Assembly: GCA_902781505.1 (NCBI GenBank)
Contig: CACZJL010000002.1
Span: 151,138 to 215,137 of the forward strand
Source: an uncultured Lachnospiraceae bacterium
GTDB lineage: Bacteria > Bacillota > Clostridia > Lachnospirales > Lachnospiraceae
DNA length: 64,000 nucleotides
Direction: 5' to 3'
Of the stretch, positions 17,724-26,305 are shown piece by piece. Position numbers and translations under genes: made by a program. Each line of letters starts with the position of its first letter. The stretch's first letter is position 1. Under the pieces are notes generated by a model. The model was not told the origin of the DNA and did not search any database. It saw nothing but the letters and a program-made list of their open reading frames with translations.

Positions 17724-17783
17724 TTTCCCCTTTTATATTGGATGCAGTACAATAAGTACAAAGTTCGATATAAAAGGGGAAAT
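17724..17783. promoter_or_regulatory. 15-bp perfect inverted repeat covering the RBS of the TM2 gene
   Basis: TTTCCCCTTTTATAT (17724-17738) is repeated inverted at 17769-17783, with a 30-nt loop. The right arm contains the AAGGGGA ribosome binding site of the gene starting at 17788. The loop contains a -10-like TACAAT. It may act as an operator or, if transcribed in full, hide the ribosome binding site. Confidence 0.6.
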
Positions 17784-17787
17784 TTAT

Positions 17788-18243
17788 ATGAGCAGCAAAA
17801 ATCAAAAATGTCCGAACTGTGGAGCGCCATTAATGGATTTTCATTGCATCTACTGTGGTTATGAGGTGCCATCTGATTATGAACGGGTTAAGCGGTTTGC
17901 ACAGGAATTCACTGAAGATGTGAAGAGTAATCTGGGACCGGCAACACAGGAATGGGTTGATAAGGCTAAACAGCAAGCTCAGAACTCGCAGAATGCCTGG
18001 TATAATCAGAAAAGGACTGGCTACGGACAGGAAGTCAGCGATAAGAGTAGAACACTGACGTTAATTCTTTTGCTCTTTCTTGGCGTGTGGGGCATTCACC
18101 ATTTCTACAATGGAAGAATCGTTCTTGGAATTTTTTATATTTTTACATGGGGATTCTTTGGAGTTGGCTGGTTGATTGATCTGGTTCTGATTCTTACAGG
18201 AAGTTACAAGGATGCAAAGGGACGACCGGTTGTTGTCTGGTAG
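17788..18243 (+). CDS. Zinc-ribbon TM2 domain membrane protein
   Basis: A 151-residue small membrane protein. It starts with a zinc ribbon (CPNCGAPL ... CIYCGYE, four Cys), has a polar Gln-rich middle, and ends with a TM2 domain: two helices joined by the hallmark GVWGIHHFYNGRIVLGI and GVGWLIDL. TM2 proteins are common in Firmicutes; their function is not settled. The gene is monocistronic, between a long inverted repeat at 17724-17783 and a strong terminator at 18251-18294. Confidence 0.85.
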   Translation: MSSKNQKCPNCGAPLMDFHCIYCGYEVPSDYERVKRFAQEFTEDVKSNLGPATQEWVDKAKQQAQNSQNAWYNQKRTGYGQEVSDKSRTLTLILLLFLGVWGIHHFYNGRIVLGIFYIFTWGFFGVGWLIDLVLILTGSYKDAKGRPVVVW

Positions 18244-18250
18244 AAGATTT

Positions 18251-18294
18251 AAGGGGCTGTCGCACTAATCATCTAAAGCGACAGCCCCTTTTTA
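18251..18294 (+). terminator. Terminator after the TM2 gene
   Basis: A 13-bp perfect stem (AAGGGGCTGTCGC at 18251-18263 with 18278-18290), loop of 14 nt, then TTTTT. Confidence 0.92.
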
Positions 18295-18450
18295 TTGAAA
18301 AGTTGTTATGGTGCACAAGCAGGTGGTGGCAAGGACTGTTTAATATATATTTTTGCTATGATGCCGGTGTGGTTGTGCAGTTTTACCCCACCATTAAAAA
18401 TTAACAAAAACTGGGAAGTCAGATAAAATCTGATAGTGAAAGTGTACAAG
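18295..18450. other. Intergenic part upstream of the double pectate lyase
   Basis: The 429-bp gap between the TM2 terminator and the lyase gene contains the operators and promoter listed separately (18451-18501) and then about 215 nt of transcribed leader. In the first 150 bp I see no gene or clear regulatory element. Confidence 0.4.
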
Positions 18451-18464
18451 TGTAAGGACTTACA
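18451..18464. promoter_or_regulatory. Operator TGTAAGGACTTACA before the double pectate lyase
   Basis: Perfect TGTAAG-N2-CTTACA palindrome just upstream of the -35 box. Its centre is 26 bp from a second, weaker copy at 18477-18490. Confidence 0.62.
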
Positions 18465-18472
18465 TTTTCGTA

Positions 18473-18501
18473 TTGACGTAAACACTTTCGTGAATTATTA
18501 T
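18473..18501 (+). promoter_or_regulatory. Promoter of the double pectate lyase with an internal operator
   Basis: -35 TTGACG (18473-18478) and -10 TATTAT (18496-18501), 17 bp apart. The spacer overlaps a degenerate operator copy CGTAAACACTTTCG at 18477-18490, so a bound regulator would block polymerase. Confidence 0.7.
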
Positions 18502-18723
18502 TAAAATAACATGATATATGCCTTTCTAACTGTAAGATATTAACAACTCCTATGCTTTCTGCTGGAAACAAAAAATACGGGGCTTCAATAAGCTGAACGT
18601 GAAATGCAGGTTGTAAGTACGTTTGAGAGGAAACTATCAAAAACTATTGATCGAAATGATCAGATACGTATGTGGGAATCATACGTTGTCGTGCAAGGGG
18701 CACGACAGAAAGGGAATGGGAAA

Positions 18724-21700
18724 ATGAGAAAAATGCGTCTTAAAAAGACTACTGCCGCAGTATTTACGTCAGTACTGACAGCCGGCAGTCTCCTTTCAGG
18801 AGCAGGTATTCAGCCGGTTCTGGCATCTGTTGACAAGCCTGTACTTAAGGTGAGTTCAGGATGGCTTGAATCTGCATATGCAGAGTGGAAGCCGGTAGCA
18901 GGTGCAGATGGCTACAACGTTTATGTAGGAAAGGATGGAAAGAACTATACACAGCTTGACGATTCACTGGTTCGTCTCTACAAGGCTGCAGATGGTTCTC
19001 AGTACTTCAGAGCAGATGCTTTAGGCTTAAGTGCAGGCTCTTACAACATTAAGGTTGTGCCCGTAGAAAAAGGTGCTGAGCAGACAATGTCAGGTGCTAC
19101 GACAGCTGCATTAGATGTTAAGGCACATGACCGTTCAGGCTTCGCTTTTGAAGACGGGGATTCTTCCGGTGCTTATAACCATGATGGTACATTAAAGAGC
19201 AATGCCGTTGTTCTGTACATTACAGAAGAAACAAAGAATACAGTAACAATGGATGTTGTAACAAGCTCAAAGGGCGCTACAACTACATGTACCGGACTTC
19301 AGAACATTTTGAATTCTTACAAGAAGGGCTATGATAACCGCCCACTCGACATCCGTCTGGTTGGTCAGATTACTGACTTTGCAGTTATGGATGGTGGAGA
19401 TATCGTAATCTCCGGCTCCGGCGCAAATAAGAGAATTAGCTGTGGAATTACATTCGAAGGCGTTGGCACTGATGCGACAGCTGATGGCTGGGGACTCAGA
19501 GTAAAGAATGCTTCTGATGTAGAAGTCAGAAATTTAGGATTTATGAACTGCGATTCTTCTGAAGGTGATGATATCGGCCTTCAGCAGGATAATGACCATG
19601 TATGGGTTCATAATAATGATCTCTTTTATGGTGATGCAGGATCTGATGCTGACCAGGTTAAGGGCGATGGTGCGTTAGATACAAAGGTATCTACAAACAT
19701 CACACATTCCTACAACCACTTCTGGGATAATGGAAAATGTAACCTTCAGGGTATGAAGAGTGAAAGCACAGATGAGATGATCACATATCATCACAACTGG
19801 TACGATCATTCTGATTCCCGTCATCCAAGAATTCGTACATGCTCCGTGCACAGCTACAATAACTACTTTGACGGAAATGCAAAGTATGGTGTTGGTGTAA
19901 CAATGGGTGCATCAGCATTTGTCGAGAACAACTACTTCCGTAACTGTAAGTACCCTATGCTTATTTCCATGCAGGGTTCTGATATTATTTCCAACTGGGA
20001 TACATTAACAAGAGACGAAAAGAATCTTGGTACATTCTCAGGTGAAGCAGGTGGTGTGATTAAGTCTTATAACAATTACATTGAAGGTGCTAAGACTTAT
20101 GTAACTTACCAGGAAAACAGCACAGAGTATGATGCTTATGAAGTTAAGAGTGCTACTGAGACAGTTCCTTCTTCTGTAACATCTTATAAGGGTGGAACTT
20201 CTTACAATAACTTTGATACTTCTTCAAAGATGTACACATACACAGCCGATTCACCAGAAGTAGCTAAGGAGAAGGTTGAAGCTTACGCAGGTCGTGTAGA
20301 CGGCGGTGATTTCAAGTGGACATTTGATAATTCTGTTGATGATGCTTCCTATACTGTAAACGAGGGATTAAAGTCAGCACTTACAAATTATAAGACGAGC
20401 CTTGTTTCGGTAGGTGGCGGCTCTGTTGCTTCTACAGATACTAAGACAGATCCTGAACCTCAGCCTGCTACACAGCCAGCAACACAGGCTACAACAAAGG
20501 CAACAACAAAGGCTACACAGGGAACAACAGGAACCGCAACAAAGCCAACAGATTCTTCAAAGCCAGCTGATTCAACAGCAGCAGGCTATGTATTAAACAT
20601 CACAAAGGATGACTTAAACAGTGATTTCTTTAAGGTGACAGGTAATCTTGCAAAAGATAAGGGTACAGCTACTTATAATGGAGAGACCCTTACAAAATGT
20701 CTGAAGATGGAGTCAGCAACCAGTGTTACATTCACAGCTCCTTCTAAGGGCAAGCTGATTCTGGTTCTGGCCAACACAACGAAGAACAACATTAAGGTGG
20801 ATGGTGCTAAGCTTTCAGCATCTGACACATTACTTACGGTTGATTTAGCAGCAGGTGCGCACACCCTTACAAAGGGAGACACTTCTTACCTCTATTACTT
20901 AGAGTTTGTACCAGAAGGCGCCACACAGCCAACACAGGCAACAACAGCTGCTACACAGCCGGCAACTCAGGCAACGACAGCTGCAACAACAAAGGCAACT
21001 CAGAGCACGACAACTGCAACAACAAAGGCTACACAGGCTCCAACACAGGCGACCACAAAAGCTACACAGCCTGCAGTACAGCCAACTAAGGCTGCAGATC
21101 CTGTATCTACAGCAGCTTATGATAAGAACAGTGTAGCTTACAGTGGCGCATACACAAACCTTTACAATGCAGAAGATTCTTCTTTCGCTTCCAAGGTTTA
21201 TGTAAGCAATGCAGAAGAGCTTGAAGCAGCAATCAACAATGCCAAGGCAGGTCAGGCCATTTTACTTAAGTCCGGCACATACAGCTTTGATCATCAGCTG
21301 ACAATTGCATTTGGCAATGATGGAGCAGAAAACAACTACAAGGTATTAAAGGCTGCTAAGGGCGCTGATGTCGTACTTGACTTCTCTGCAGAAGAATATG
21401 GTGAAACATCAACAAATGCCCGCGGTCTTCAGATGGAAGGTAACTACTGGTATGTAGGCGGCATCACAGTTAAGGGTGCAGCAGATAACGGCTTCTTCGT
21501 AGCTGGTAAGCATAACGTAATCGAAGGTTGTATCGCAGATGCAAACCGCGATTCCGGTTTCCAGATCAGCCGCAGAAACAGCAGCCTCTCTGACATGGCA
21601 GACTGGCCTGCATATAACTATATTGTAAACTGCACAGCAGTAGATAACAGAGACCCTGCAACAGGCGAGAATGCCGATGGTTTCGCTTCCAAGTTAACAT

Positions 21701-23550
21701 GCGGCGAAGGCAACGTATTTGATGGATGCCTTTCCTACTGCAACTGCGATGACGGTTGGGATCTCTATGCTAAGCCGGCTACAGGTTCTATCGGTGTTGT
21801 TACAATCAGAAACTGTGTAGCATTCAACAATGGTAAGTTAACGGATGGTTCTGCTGAGGCAAATGGCGATATGAATGGCTTTAAGCTCGGCGGAAGCAAT
21901 GGTAAGGTGCCAACAGCACATGTAGTAATCAACTGCCTTGCATTTGGCAATGGCCATGATGGTTTCACAGACAATGGTAACGGTGGTGCATTATCCTTAA
22001 CAAACTGCACATCTTACAACAATGCAAAGTCTAACTTTAACTTCTACCGCACAACTGCAGGTGGAAACTTCACAGGTCTTCTCTCTGCTGCTACAACACA
22101 GACAGATAAGTTTATCGGTGAATTAGGTAACTCTATTTACGCAAACAGCAAGAAGTTCTATCAGCTCTCTGTTGCTCAGAAGGTTTCTTCTGGTCAGAAG
22201 GTTGGTACAGTGGTAAATGACCCTGCTAAGGAAGGCGCATTCGTTTCAATGAACGTGCCAGCTACATCAAAGTCCATGGCTCAGTCACTTAGAAATGCTG
22301 ATGGCTCAATCAACATGGGTGGTTTATTTGAGTCAACAGGTTCGTATGAGGGATATGGCGCTCACTTCACAGATAAGTGCCAGGTGATTCAGGTTAATTT
22401 AAGCGGTGCTGCTCAGAGTGAGCAGCCTGCTGTAACTCCGGTAAAGACTTCTTCTGTTGTCTGGGCTGACAGCACATCTACTGCAACAGAAGGAAAGCTT
22501 TCCAACGGATCTGCCAAGGTTGTTAAGGTATTAAACAACGTAACAGAGCAGAAGGATATCACAGCGACTGTTGATACAAATAAGAATGGTTGCGTAGAAA
22601 ACGGTGTAGGTACTGTTTTGGCACCTGCAGGCAGTGTTGTTGAAATTGAACTGGTTCCTGAATATGGATATCAGCTCACAAGCGCAACTGTAAATGGGAA
22701 AGCATTAGTTGCCCAGGCTGATACAAATCATTATCAGTTTGTTATGACAGATGCCAATTCCAAAATTGAAGCAAAGTTCGCAGCAAAGGAAGATGTTGTT
22801 GAATCTTCTTCTTCCCTTGTTAAGAGTGGTCACATTAAGCTTGCTGATGGCGAACTTACAGGTGGAACAGCTATCCTGTCTGTAAAGGACGTAGAAGTAA
22901 GCGCTGATGCAAAAGATGCATTTGCCGCTGAAGCAAAGAAGGATTTCAAGAAAGCTAAGGTTTTAAGCGTTCTTGATTTAAGCCTTTCTCAGGTTTATTA
23001 CAAGGGACAGGCTGATGGCAGCAATGCATGGACAGCTGATCTTGAAAACCTCAAGGGTGAAGCAGAAGTTACATTAAACCTTACAAAGGCTGCTTCTTCC
23101 AAGAACATGGTAATTGTTCATGAACTTCATGCAGGTTCTTATGAGCTGATTCCTGTAAAGTTCAGCTCTGACAGAAAGACTGCAACATTCAAGGTTACAA
23201 GCTTTTCAAATTATGCAATCGCTGAAGAAGACTTAGGCGAAGAAGCTCCAGCAACAGAGGAAAAGCCAGCAACTGAAACACCGGCAGAAGAAAAGCCAGC
23301 TGTAGAAACTCCAGCAGAGGAGAAGCCTGCAGTTGAAACACCTGCAACAGATGTTAAGGCTGTTGATACAAAGACAGATGTTCCTGAAACACCGGTAACA
23401 GGTGGAAACACCGAAAACAAGTCAGAGGGAGCTGCTCAGACTCCTGCAACAGGCGTTCAGACAAACGTTGCGGCTTACGGCACACTTTCCTTAGTAGCAC
23501 TGCTTGTAGCAGTACTTGCAGCAATGAGAAAGAGAGCCGCTAAAGACTGA
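18724..23550 (+). CDS. Cell-wall-anchored bifunctional PL1-PL9 pectate lyase
   Basis: A 1608-residue secreted enzyme that should cleave polygalacturonate by beta-elimination with two different catalytic modules. Order: signal peptide (cleavage near VLA-S), an FnIII-like domain (about 38-140), a PL1 lyase (about 175-470) with HHNWYDHSDSRHPRIR containing R366xPxxR371, a Thr/Gln-rich linker (about 580-618), a carbohydrate-binding-like domain (621-733), a second linker (to about 795), a PL9 lyase (about 825-1120) with GENADGFASK and Lys990, repeat domains, a Pro/Glu-rich stretch, and a C-terminal anchor TPATG-hydrophobic-RKRAAKD. I chose ATG 18724, which starts a proper signal peptide, rather than 18604. 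Its promoter carries two operator copies. Confidence 0.9.
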   Translation: MRKMRLKKTTAAVFTSVLTAGSLLSGAGIQPVLASVDKPVLKVSSGWLESAYAEWKPVAGADGYNVYVGKDGKNYTQLDDSLVRLYKAADGSQYFRADALGLSAGSYNIKVVPVEKGAEQTMSGATTAALDVKAHDRSGFAFEDGDSSGAYNHDGTLKSNAVVLYITEETKNTVTMDVVTSSKGATTTCTGLQNILNSYKKGYDNRPLDIRLVGQITDFAVMDGGDIVISGSGANKRISCGITFEGVGTDATADGWGLRVKNASDVEVRNLGFMNCDSSEGDDIGLQQDNDHVWVHNNDLFYGDAGSDADQVKGDGALDTKVSTNITHSYNHFWDNGKCNLQGMKSESTDEMITYHHNWYDHSDSRHPRIRTCSVHSYNNYFDGNAKYGVGVTMGASAFVENNYFRNCKYPMLISMQGSDIISNWDTLTRDEKNLGTFSGEAGGVIKSYNNYIEGAKTYVTYQENSTEYDAYEVKSATETVPSSVTSYKGGTSYNNFDTSSKMYTYTADSPEVAKEKVEAYAGRVDGGDFKWTFDNSVDDASYTVNEGLKSALTNYKTSLVSVGGGSVASTDTKTDPEPQPATQPATQATTKATTKATQGTTGTATKPTDSSKPADSTAAGYVLNITKDDLNSDFFKVTGNLAKDKGTATYNGETLTKCLKMESATSVTFTAPSKGKLILVLANTTKNNIKVDGAKLSASDTLLTVDLAAGAHTLTKGDTSYLYYLEFVPEGATQPTQATTAATQPATQATTAATTKATQSTTTATTKATQAPTQATTKATQPAVQPTKAADPVSTAAYDKNSVAYSGAYTNLYNAEDSSFASKVYVSNAEELEAAINNAKAGQAILLKSGTYSFDHQLTIAFGNDGAENNYKVLKAAKGADVVLDFSAEEYGETSTNARGLQMEGNYWYVGGITVKGAADNGFFVAGKHNVIEGCIADANRDSGFQISRRNSSLSDMADWPAYNYIVNCTAVDNRDPATGENADGFASKLTCGEGNVFDGCLSYCNCDDGWDLYAKPATGSIGVVTIRNCVAFNNGKLTDGSAEANGDMNGFKLGGSNGKVPTAHVVINCLAFGNGHDGFTDNGNGGALSLTNCTSYNNAKSNFNFYRTTAGGNFTGLLSAATTQTDKFIGELGNSIYANSKKFYQLSVAQKVSSGQKVGTVVNDPAKEGAFVSMNVPATSKSMAQSLRNADGSINMGGLFESTGSYEGYGAHFTDKCQVIQVNLSGAAQSEQPAVTPVKTSSVVWADSTSTATEGKLSNGSAKVVKVLNNVTEQKDITATVDTNKNGCVENGVGTVLAPAGSVVEIELVPEYGYQLTSATVNGKALVAQADTNHYQFVMTDANSKIEAKFAAKEDVVESSSSLVKSGHIKLADGELTGGTAILSVKDVEVSADAKDAFAAEAKKDFKKAKVLSVLDLSLSQVYYKGQADGSNAWTADLENLKGEAEVTLNLTKAASSKNMVIVHELHAGSYELIPVKFSSDRKTATFKVTSFSNYAIAEEDLGEEAPATEEKPATETPAEEKPAVETPAEEKPAVETPATDVKAVDTKTDVPETPVTGGNTENKSEGAAQTPATGVQTNVAAYGTLSLVALLVAVLAAMRKRAAKD

Positions 23551-23590
23551 TAAGATTGGATTTGAGGAATCAAATCGTCAAATCTTATAA
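23551..23590 (+). repeat. Imperfect inverted repeat after the lyase gene
   Basis: TAAGATT-GATTTG ... CAAATC-AAATCTTA forms a hairpin directly after the stop codon, upstream of the main terminator. It may stabilise the 3' end of the mRNA. Confidence 0.45.
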
Positions 23591-23618
23591 TTTTCATAGA
23601 ACCTATATTCTATATAGA

Positions 23619-23661
23619 GCACCCTTCGGTCAAATCCATGACTGAAGGGTGTTTCTTTTTT
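23619..23661 (+). terminator. Terminator after the double pectate lyase
   Basis: Stem CACCCTTCGGTCA with TGACTGAAGGGTG, loop AATCCA, followed by TTTCTTTTTT. Confidence 0.9.
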
Positions 23662-23735
23662 AACAAAGTCATCGTATAATAGAGAAGCAATCAGTCGTGA
23701 ATAAAATAACAAAATAAAAATAAGGGGAGAAATGC

Positions 23736-26147
23736 ATGAAATACGGCTATTTCATCGATGAGAGCCTGGAGTATGTAATTACACATCCGGACACACCGGC
23801 TCCATGGGCTAATTATCTTGGCAATCCGGAGTTTGGTTCTATTATTTCAAACAATGCAGGAGGGTATTGCTTTGAAAAATCCGGAGCGGATGGCAGATTG
23901 ATCCGCTATCTTTTTAATGGTTCTGATACACCGGGAAGATACATCTATCTGAAGGATGAGGAAAGTAAGGACTACTGGTCCGCATCCTGGCAGCCTGTAT
24001 TAAAGGACTTAAAGGATTACCATACAGAAACAAGGGTAACTCCGGGAATTACGACCATTGCGTCGACCTATGCTCAAATTGAGTCAGAGGTCAGCTTTTA
24101 TGTACCGAAAGATTATGAGCCGGTAGAGGTCTGGTTTCTTCGTGTTAAGAATACATCCGAACGTATCAGAAAACTGACTGTTACAGGCTTTTGTGAATTC
24201 ACCAACCATGGGAATTATGAACAGGATCAGGTGAATCTGCAATATTCCAGGTTTATCAACAGCACCAGATTTGAAGGAAATCGCGTTGTTCAGGTTTTGC
24301 ACGGAAACCTCGAAGGAACAGAGAGGGGAAGTTCTGCAAATAATGTATTAGATAAGCGCTTCTTTGGCCTTGCTGGAAGTAAGGTGAGCCATTATACAGG
24401 TGACAGAACGGACTTCCTTGGCAGATACAGAAGTTACGGGAATCCTGTGGGCGTTGCAGACGGACTTCATGATACGGACTCTTATAATGAGTACAGCTGT
24501 GGAGCACTTGCGACAGAAATTGTTTTAAATCCGGATGAAGAAAGGACTATGGCCTTCGTTCTTGGCGGTTCTGCGACCGAGAGAGCCTCGAGTATTCTGA
24601 AGCACTATGAGAATACATTGGAAGCCTGTAATTCCGAAATGGGGCAGATAAGGGCGCTCTGGAGAGATCGTTTTGAAAGCCTTCAGGTGAAGACACCGGA
24701 TGCAGACTTTAACTCCATGATTAATGTGTGGAATGCATATAACTGCTTTATGACATTTACCTGGTCAAGAGCAGCATCTTTTGTATATTGCGGTCTTCGT
24801 AACGGCTATGGCTACCGTGATACCGTACAGGACATCCAGGGTGTGATTCATCTTAAGCCGGAGGAAGCAGCTGAGAAGATTCGTTTTATGTTAACCGCAC
24901 AAGTGCATCATGGTGCAGGACTTCCACTGGTTAAGTTTACGCACAATCCGGGACACGAGGATACGCCGGAGGATGAGTCCTACAGAAAATCTACAGGACA
25001 TCCGGCTTACCGCGCAGATGATGCACTCTGGCTCTTCCCGACCGTGTATAAATACGTCGCAGAGACCGGAAATATCGAATTTTTGAATGAAATGTTACCA
25101 TTTGCCGACAGAGACATTGCAAGCGTTTATGAACATCTGAAGCGCGCTCTGAACTTCTCAGAGGATCATCTTGGACCTCATGGACTTCCAGCCGGGCTTT
25201 ATGCAGACTGGAATGACTGTCTGCGTCTTGGAGCTTCCGGAGAATCCACTTTTGTAGCGTTCCAGTTCCTGTATGCATATGCATTAATGGAACAGATGGC
25301 GGAAGCACTTTCTGATGAAGCATATGCAAAAGAAGTTAAGGCGAAAAGAGAAGCTCTGGCGGAAAAAATTCAGGATGTTACCTGGAATGTAGATCGCTAT
25401 ATCAGAGGCTTTAAGGAAGAGGGCGGCAGTATCGGTAACAGAGACGCTTCCGAGGCAAATATGTGGCTTAACCCGCAGAGCTGGGCTGTTATCAGCGGTG
25501 CAGCAGATGAGACACGCGGCAAAGCTTGTTTTGACCTTGTGTTTGAGCGACTGAATACAGAATATGGCGTGGTTTTGATGGACCCTCCATTTAAGAATCA
25601 GGCATTTGATGGAGCGCTGGCTGTTATTTACAATCAGGGGACCAAGGAGAATTCAGGTATCTTTTCTCAGACACAGGGGTGGGCAATTTTAGCTGAGAGT
25701 CTGCTTGGAGAAGGAAACAGGGCGTTTAAAATCTGGAAGGAGAATTCTCCGGCTTCTCAAAATGAGCTTGCTGATATTAGACAGCTTGAACCGTACGCCT
25801 ATGGACAGTTCACAGAAGGCAGCAGAAGTCCGCATTTTGGACGTTCTCATGTGCACTGGCTGACAGGAACGGCATCGACTATGATGGTTGGCTGTGTGGA
25901 AGGAATCCTAGGATTACGACCGGACTTTACCGGACTTCGCATCAGCCCGTCTATTCCGTCTGATTGGGCAGAGTTTGAGATGAATAAGGTATTCAGAGAT
26001 AAGAAACTTCATATCACGGTTAAGAATCCGGGACATAAAGAGTCAGGATTTGTCAGTATGACGGTGAATGAACAGATGATGAAGGATAATTATATTAAAG
26101 CAGAGATGCTGAAAGAAGAGAATGAAATCGTACTCGTGATTTCTTGA
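23736..26147 (+). CDS. GH94 family glycoside phosphorylase
   Basis: An 803-residue cytoplasmic enzyme similar in length and layout to clostridial cellobiose phosphorylase: it starts YGYFIDESLEYVITHPDTPAPWANYLG, shortened here to YGYFIDESLEYVI and PWANYLG. GH94 enzymes split a beta-glucoside with phosphate to a sugar-1-phosphate. The catalytic acid is the Asp of ADWNDCL (D491); other conserved parts are GYRDTVQD and HGLPAGL, and a phosphate-site HWLTGTAST near the C terminus. The exact substrate cannot be told; cellobiose, cellodextrins and aldobionic acids are all used in this family. The gene has its own -10 (TATAAT, 23675-23680) and terminator, with no transporter beside it. Confidence 0.82.
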   Translation: MKYGYFIDESLEYVITHPDTPAPWANYLGNPEFGSIISNNAGGYCFEKSGADGRLIRYLFNGSDTPGRYIYLKDEESKDYWSASWQPVLKDLKDYHTETRVTPGITTIASTYAQIESEVSFYVPKDYEPVEVWFLRVKNTSERIRKLTVTGFCEFTNHGNYEQDQVNLQYSRFINSTRFEGNRVVQVLHGNLEGTERGSSANNVLDKRFFGLAGSKVSHYTGDRTDFLGRYRSYGNPVGVADGLHDTDSYNEYSCGALATEIVLNPDEERTMAFVLGGSATERASSILKHYENTLEACNSEMGQIRALWRDRFESLQVKTPDADFNSMINVWNAYNCFMTFTWSRAASFVYCGLRNGYGYRDTVQDIQGVIHLKPEEAAEKIRFMLTAQVHHGAGLPLVKFTHNPGHEDTPEDESYRKSTGHPAYRADDALWLFPTVYKYVAETGNIEFLNEMLPFADRDIASVYEHLKRALNFSEDHLGPHGLPAGLYADWNDCLRLGASGESTFVAFQFLYAYALMEQMAEALSDEAYAKEVKAKREALAEKIQDVTWNVDRYIRGFKEEGGSIGNRDASEANMWLNPQSWAVISGAADETRGKACFDLVFERLNTEYGVVLMDPPFKNQAFDGALAVIYNQGTKENSGIFSQTQGWAILAESLLGEGNRAFKIWKENSPASQNELADIRQLEPYAYGQFTEGSRSPHFGRSHVHWLTGTASTMMVGCVEGILGLRPDFTGLRISPSIPSDWAEFEMNKVFRDKKLHITVKNPGHKESGFVSMTVNEQMMKDNYIKAEMLKEENEIVLVIS

Positions 26148-26171
26148 TTCGATTCGGAAGATGCATAAAGA

Positions 26172-26206
26172 AAAGGACCGGCTCCATACTTTGGAGACCG
26201 GTCCTT
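26172..26206 (+). terminator. Hairpin after the GH94 gene
   Basis: Stem AGGACCGGCTCC with GGAGACCGGTCCT (one bulged base). The T-run is short, so termination may be weak; the next gene is convergent. Confidence 0.65.
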
Positions 26207-26305
26207 CCTGGTTTATTAGAAACTTTACATCCATATTCGTTTTAAAATTAATTGTTAATTACTTCGATTGGACTCTAGTTTAGTCTATCCGTATCTGGGG
26301 TGTTA

